NCBI GenBank assembly: GCA_032717465.1
Contig: CM064681.1
Coordinates: forward strand, 16,190,691 to 16,254,690
DNA: 64,000 nt
Origin: Coenobita brevimanus
Lineage: Eukaryota; Arthropoda; Malacostraca; Decapoda; Coenobitidae
Direction of reading: 5' to 3'
The position numbers were made by a program, and so were the translations under genes. The notes beneath the pieces were generated by a model. That model was not told the DNA's origin. It saw nothing but the letters and a program-made list of their open reading frames with translations, and searched no databases. This document shows, piece after piece, positions 58,804-64,000 of this stretch (the first letter of the stretch is position 1; every line of letters begins with the position of its first letter).

Positions 58804-59668
58804 TATTACGGAACAGAGAGAGATAATGAATACTTCAAGTGAGAATACTAAAATCACTACTGTCCCACAAAGTTCCAGGTTCAAAACAAAAGACTTATGT
58901 AATTTTACAAGTTAAAGTTTAATGCTCAAACTAACATCTAAACATTCAGGACTCATAAGGATAATGTAATGGCAAAACAGGTTATATATATGGTTAATTG
59001 CAATAGCCTCTATTAACACGAATTTAGCAAGAGCAAATTTATCTAAGTCAGCCCTGATAAAATGAGAAAACCGGATAATTCTCAGTTTAAGCAAGATATA
59101 ATATTACTACAGATACAAAATATTACTTATACTGGCTGACAGCAATATGAATCATAAAAACTTTACCAGGCTTACGAATTAACACCTTAGGCTATACAAG
59201 AAAAATCGTAATAACACTTATACTCAAATTATACAGCAGCTAGATGGCTGGAGACTTCCTGAGCACTCACAAAAATAATAATGTACTGTACAGGGGAGGA
59301 CAGAGATGTAAACAGAATGAGGAGTAGATCTAAGTGGCAACTAATGCAGAGACTGAGCTCATTATATAGGGGTCGGCAGAGCTTGATTCAACTTGTAAGA
59401 AGGAAGCACAAATGAAGGTATAGGGGACAAAGAGTTGACAATCCTGCTCTGAACAACAGAAAGAACGACTTACTCTACTATAAGGGGAGAAGGGGGGAGT
59501 GAGGTAGAACATGCAAGCCTGGTCACTATGGAAGCCACGTGGCGAATCGTGAACAAACATGCAGCATACTGTACATTAGGATCATACAAAGGATGATGCA
59601 ATCTTGAACAAAACTGTATCATAAGTTAGAATTATACAAGGGATGATGAAATCATAGGCTATGTAACA
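58804..59668 (-). repeat. LTR3 (5' LTR of unit B and 3' LTR of unit C)
   Basis: 865 bp, nearly identical to LTR2. The outer dinucleotide at its left edge reads TA instead of TG, which would damage integrase end recognition. Confidence 0.92.
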
Positions 59669-59729
59669 CCTCCCCACAAAGAAAAAGAAACTTACAAAGG
59701 AAATTTCTTATTACTCTAAAACAATCTGT

Positions 59730-60929
59730 CTAAAGTCTAGATAAGCAATCTGCAATAACATTTTCTTTCCCCTTGAAATGTTGTATGTCTAATGAATACT
59801 CCTGAAGAAGTAGACTCCATCTTGCCAATCTCTGATTTTTATCTTTAAACTTACTAAGGAATTTCAGTGGGTTATGATCGGTATAAATGACTATGGGGTC
59901 AAAACCAAAACACAAATAAAATAAAAAATGCTGTAAACCCAAAATTAAGACCAAAAGCTCTTTCTCAATAGCTGAGTAGTTCTTTTGAGGTGGAGTGAAT
60001 TTCTTACTGTAATAAGATACAGGGTGTTCAATACCCTGATCATCCTCTTGCAGCAAAACAGCCCCAGCTTCTGTATCACTTGCGTCAAAAGCCATTTTAA
60101 AAGGCTTTGCAAAATTTGAAGAAGTGAGCACTGGCTGACTTAATAGGATAGCTTTAAGTTTGCTGAAAGAGGATTCACAGTTAGCGGTCAAGACAAATTT
60201 AACTCCCTTTTTCAGTAGGTCTGTAAGTGGTGATACAAGAATTGAAAAGTTAAAAACAAATCTCCTGTAATAACCTACCATTCCCAAAAATCTTCGTAGC
60301 CCTTTCCTACTTTTAGGTCTGGGAAGATCACTTATAACCTGAACCATAGCTCCTGGTGATGCAATGTGTCCATCACCAATTACGTACCCAAGGTACTGAA
60401 ATTTAGCTTGACCAAACTCACACTTTGATAAATTAGCTACAAGATTAGCCTGAACCAAATGCTCAAGAAATTTACTGACATGGCATAGGTGATCTTTCCA
60501 GTTGTCACTGAAGATTAATACATCATCATTATAAACAACACACCCTGCCAAACCCTTTGTTACAACATTCATGAGCTTTTGAAATGTGGATGGTGCATTC
60601 TTCATACCATATGGCATTACAGAACATGCAAAAGTCTTTCCTAGTGTTACAAAACATGAGATCTCCCTAGCACGTTCAGTCATAGGTACTTGCCATTATC
60701 CCTTTAACAAATCAAACTTACTTATATACTTAGCCTTTCCGATCTTGTCTATGCAATCTTCCACGTGAGGGAGAGGGTAGGTGTCTGTTTTGGTTATCTG
60801 ATTAACACGTCTATAGTCGATGCAAAGCCGCTGTGACCCACCTGGCTTAGGGACTAGAGTGACAGGAGAACTCCACTCGCTCTGACAGGGCTCAATCATC
60901 TTGTGGTCCGACAGGTAGCCAATCTCCTT
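59730..60929 (-). pseudogene. unit C reverse transcriptase and RNase H
   Basis: The protein text of the 317-codon part (60683-59730) appears identical to unit B, including YNDD, the RNase H motifs and the TAA at 60696-60698 that splits the RT. This degree of identity in a dead element points to very recent copying. Confidence 0.92.
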
Positions 60930-61829
60930 CTAGATGAGAGGAACTTTCACTGGGTTCACACGGTATGGAGGCAGTTTAATTGGCTTTGTGTCTCCAACAT
61001 CGACATCATGCATCAACACAGTGGTTCTTCCTGGAGTCTCACGGAACAATTGCGGGTATTCCTGTAGTAATGCCGAAAACTCCTGCCTTGCCTCGGGAGC
61101 TAGATGAGAAAGCTTAGTCTGGAAATCATTCATGATATCAGGATTCTTCCCCACACTATCACTCAGGCTCATACTGCATGGGAGAGCTTTACTTGCAGAC
61201 TCAGGTAGAACAGCTACAGTGCAGACTAGGTTATTTTCGTCCCACCTGTGATATAACTTTAGCATGTTGATGTGACAAAGTTGCTTGTTCTTTCTACGAT
61301 CTGGTGTGGCGATGACATAGTTGACATCACTGAGTTTCTTCTCCACGAAATAAGGACCACTAAACTTGGCTTGAAGAGGTTGCCCATGCACTGGTAGCAG
61401 AATCAAAACCTGATCTCCTGGCTAAAAGTGGCGTAACCTGGACTTATTATCATACCAAGTCTTCATCTTCTCCTGAGCAGCTCCTAAATTCTCTCTCGCC
61501 AGCTCTAAAGCAGTGGACAGCCGTTCTTTGAACTTCATCACATACTCCAGTAGGTTGACGTCATCTTCCTCCGACAGCCAGCATTCCGTGAGTAGCTTAA
61601 GGGGTCCTCTTACTTCATGGCCAAAGAGTAGTTCAAAGGGTGAGAAGCCCAGTGATTCATTTGGAGATTCTCTTGCGGCAAATACAACGAATGGAAGACC
61701 TTTATCCCAGTCTTTCTGATGTTCCAAACAGTATTTCCTGAGCATCGATTTGAGTGTTTGATGATATCTCTCCAGCGCTCCTTGGGTCTGGGGATGGTAA
61801 GCTGAAGACGTGATCTGGATGATGCCCAA
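60930..61829 (-). pseudogene. unit C integrase C-terminal part and IN-RT linker
   Basis: The frame 61829-61425 carries SSAYHPQTQGALERYHQTLK (catalytic Glu) and ends at the TAG also present in unit B. The frame 61406-60933 holds GPYFVEKKLSDVNY and the linker, ending at the TAG shared by all three units. It is disconnected from the upstream integrase core by the frameshift near 61872. Confidence 0.88.
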
Positions 61830-61834
61830 CTCTT

Positions 61835-63610
61835 TCAGAGACTGCTTGAAAACATTTGATATGAAATTACTTCCCGGTCTGACTGTACTTCCTTGGGCAG
61901 ACCAAACTTGGTGAAGAACCCTAGCATTTCCTTAACCACGTTCTTTGCTGAGATATTTCTAAGTGGAATGGCTTCAGGATAACGAGTAGCCATATCAATC
62001 AGGGTCAACACATAAGAAAATGCTGAAGAAGTCTTAGGAAGAGGGCCCACAATATCCACCAACACACGGGTGAATGGCGCCTCAAAAGGAGGAATGGGAA
62101 CTAGAGGTGCAACCTTTTCGGTCTGATTACACTTCCCCACAACTTGACAGGTGTGACAAGACTTACAATACCAGGAAACATCTCTGAAGATACCTGGCCA
62201 GTAGAAGTGTTTCAAAATGCGTGCCACAGTCTTCCTCACTCCAAGGTGTCCGGCCAAACTGGAATCATGCACCACTCTAATGATATCCTGCCTACAAACA
62301 CGAGGGATGACAACTTGATGTACAACCTCCCATTCACAGTCGGCTGATGCTGTTGGGGGTCTCCACTTCCTCATAAGTAATCCTGACTTTATATAATAAC
62401 AAGCAGAAGCACCAGCTGACTCTTCCTCACTGCAAGCAGAGTTAGCTAGACCTTTCAACTCAGGGTCAGCAACCTGCAACTCAACCAACTCTTGACGAGA
62501 CAAATTATCAACACTACGGGGTACTGCCTCATAGGGTAAGTACTCCAAATTAGCAAGAAAAGTGTCAGCTAGGATAGCATCATCATCATCATTACCCTCT
62601 AAGTCACCAGTAACTTTAGACTTAGCCCTAGTGACCGCACATGCAGAGAACACATCAGGGACATCACAGTCCTGGGTCGCAGTCACTGGTTCACTAGACA
62701 ACTGAGGAGCTAGACACACTTGACTTCCACCAATATCATTTCCAAGTAAGAAAGTTACACCTGACATTGGGAATGTCTCAACCAACCCAACCATAACGGA
62801 ACCATTAACAAAACCAGACTCTAAATTCACTCTGCACAGAGGGACAGAAACGTAATTATTCCCTACACCTTGTAAGATTACAGTTTCATCAGAGGAATTA
62901 ACATTTGAGCCTAGAACACTGGTCAGCATAAGGGATTGCCAAGCACCTGTATCACGATATATTTTAACTGATTTCCTGTCATTACTGTCCAGAGGACTGA
63001 CAAAACCATCAGACAGGAAATTAGCACATGAACTCTTGAGAGTGTCACCCACGTTACTGCTCAAAAGAGGAGTTTCATCATGAGAATTTAATTTACCCTT
63101 CAAAGCAGGTTCAGTTAACTCGGTTAAAGAATTCTGGGAACTCTCAAGGGTGGACACTAGACCAATTGACTGAATATTTAAAGACTTCTTTTTGTTCACA
63201 TCACGCTGTCTCCTGAAACATTTCTCCGTAGTATGACCAAGCTTACTACAATATGTACATTTACTTTTCTGAAATCTAGAGGTGGAGGTGGTATTTACTT
63301 CCTGAGAAACATCATCTTTATTCTCTTTCCTGTTACCTGTAGTCTGAGTAGAGGCAACGTACTTACTCTCAGCTTTCCTTTTTTCTTTAGAATATCTCTT
63401 GTGAGTGAGAACATATTCATCAGCTAAAACTGCAGCATCAGACAAATTATCTGTTCTTTTCTCATCAAGATATAGGCTTACATCTTTATTAATACACCTT
63501 TTGAAGTCCTCCAGCAAAATCATCTGCTTAAATTTATCAAAATCAGAATTTACATTCTTAGAATTTAACCACTGGTCTAACAGATCTTTTGATTTTTGCA
63601 TACTCAACAT
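61835..63610 (-). pseudogene. unit C gag end, CCHC, protease and integrase core
   Basis: The 591-codon frame carries a gag C-terminal part, the knuckle CTYCSKLGHTTEKC, protease DTGA, LLGND, the integrase zinc finger and the first two catalytic Asp positions. It leaves frame at EVQSDREV, just after the second Asp, because one base is missing from the C-run at about 61873. It differs from unit B by only a handful of residues. Its start at MLSMQK is an artefact of the upstream frameshift; gag proper continues at 63558-63944 in another frame. Confidence 0.9.
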
Positions 63611-64000
63611 GGGATTGCTTATCTTGCTTATAAGTTGTCCTATATTTTACTCTATAGGCTTCAGGAACAAGCTCATGGGCCTTAAGAATCAAGCTCTTAA
63701 CTACATCATAATTATCAGATTGATCCTGAGGCAAAGATGCATAAGTTACTTGAGCTTTACCGATGAGAACAGTTTGAAGGAGTACAGGCCAATACTTTTT
63801 GGGCCAATTAAAACCTGTAGCTACCCTCTCAAACAACTGAAAATACTTTGTTAAATCAGATTCATTAAAAGGAGGGACAAGTTTAACATTTTTAGCCACA
63901 TCAAAATCATTAGAGCTAGATGATCCAGTTCCACCTTGTTTCATGCGATACTCATGGTCTGCTTGAATCCTAGCAAGTTCAATTTGTGCCTGAGCCTGTG
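63558..64000 (-). pseudogene. unit C gag, central part, cut by window end
   Basis: The frame from the window edge downward reads MKQGGTGSSSSNDFDVAKNV, FNWPKKYWPVLLQTVLIGKA and YRTTYKQDKQSHVEYAKIKR before the 2-base deletion near 63590 shifts it. It corresponds to residues 164-282 of the unit B polyprotein. Confidence 0.9.

Larger units (their letters stand above)
59669..64000 (-). mobile_element. Gmr1-like LTR retrotransposon, unit C internal region (runs off the window)
   Basis: It is collinear with unit B at an exact 5687-bp offset from the LTR to about 61872. There one C is missing from a C-run, which breaks the integrase frame, and a 2-base loss in a T-run near 63590 breaks gag. It shares all three nonsense codons with unit B (61422, 60930, 60696). 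Gag is cut by the window end just before the KEAEFQARA repeats. Confidence 0.93.

Overview
This window looks like a repeat-dense, gene-free stretch of an arthropod genome. A decapod crustacean is the best guess, because very long (TA)n, (GATA)n and (AC)n tracts occur beside RTE/CR1/Jockey-type LINEs, an endonuclease-bearing Penelope-like element, piggyBac and mariner relics, tRNA- and 5S-derived SINEs and Ty3/Gypsy elements. The species cannot be named from the sequence. I found no convincing host gene, no functional RNA gene and nothing bacterial. One 100-N assembly gap lies at 7914-8013.

Layout. 1-1000: (TG)n, hairpin-forming DNA and a LINE 3' end. 1290-5394: decayed CR1-like LINE (+). 8014-8815: 3' end of an RNase H-type LINE (+), then an RTE-type remnant (-). 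9980-17480: a Ty3/Gypsy remnant in the usual order (RT, RNase H, integrase, 3' LTR), split by a piggyBac element (11657-13864) and a Tigger-like element (14007-15024), with a truncated SINE in its LTR. 19414-20730: mariner relic. 21392-22600: Penelope-like element. 22690-24120: a decayed intronless ORF with a cold-shock domain behind a TATA/initiator-like promoter. 24276-25036: short mariner (-). 25039-27165: RTE-type LINE (-) holding a 5S-rRNA-derived SINE. 27540-29766: Jockey/CR1-type LINE (+) running into microsatellites. 30435-33724: piggyBac relic (-). 33725-35690: another LINE (+), split by an RTE-type LINE (-). 36000-36740: 177-bp tandem satellite. 37398-39360: TTAA-bounded element. 39625-44155: LINE scrap, helix-turn-helix scrap, tRNA-derived SINE. 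45100-47480: (TA)n tracts, two copies of a second SINE, and an RTE-type LINE split by a piggyBac-like MITE.

47481-64000 is the most striking part. Three minus-strand LTR retrotransposon units (A, B, C) lie head to tail and share LTRs (LTR-A-LTR-B-LTR-C..., with C running off the window). The pol order is gag, protease, integrase, then reverse transcriptase and RNase H. That is the Copia order in a protein set that reads as Ty3/Gypsy, as described for the Gmr1-like group. All three units carry the same two nonsense codons in pol, so the array most likely multiplied by recombination or tandem duplication after the element died. B and C are offset by exactly 5687 bp over most of their shared length.

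Nothing here forms a working host pathway. The value of the window is a layered record of transposition: nested insertions with readable target sites, LINE 3' ends that run into microsatellites, and a recently expanded array of an unusual retroelement.
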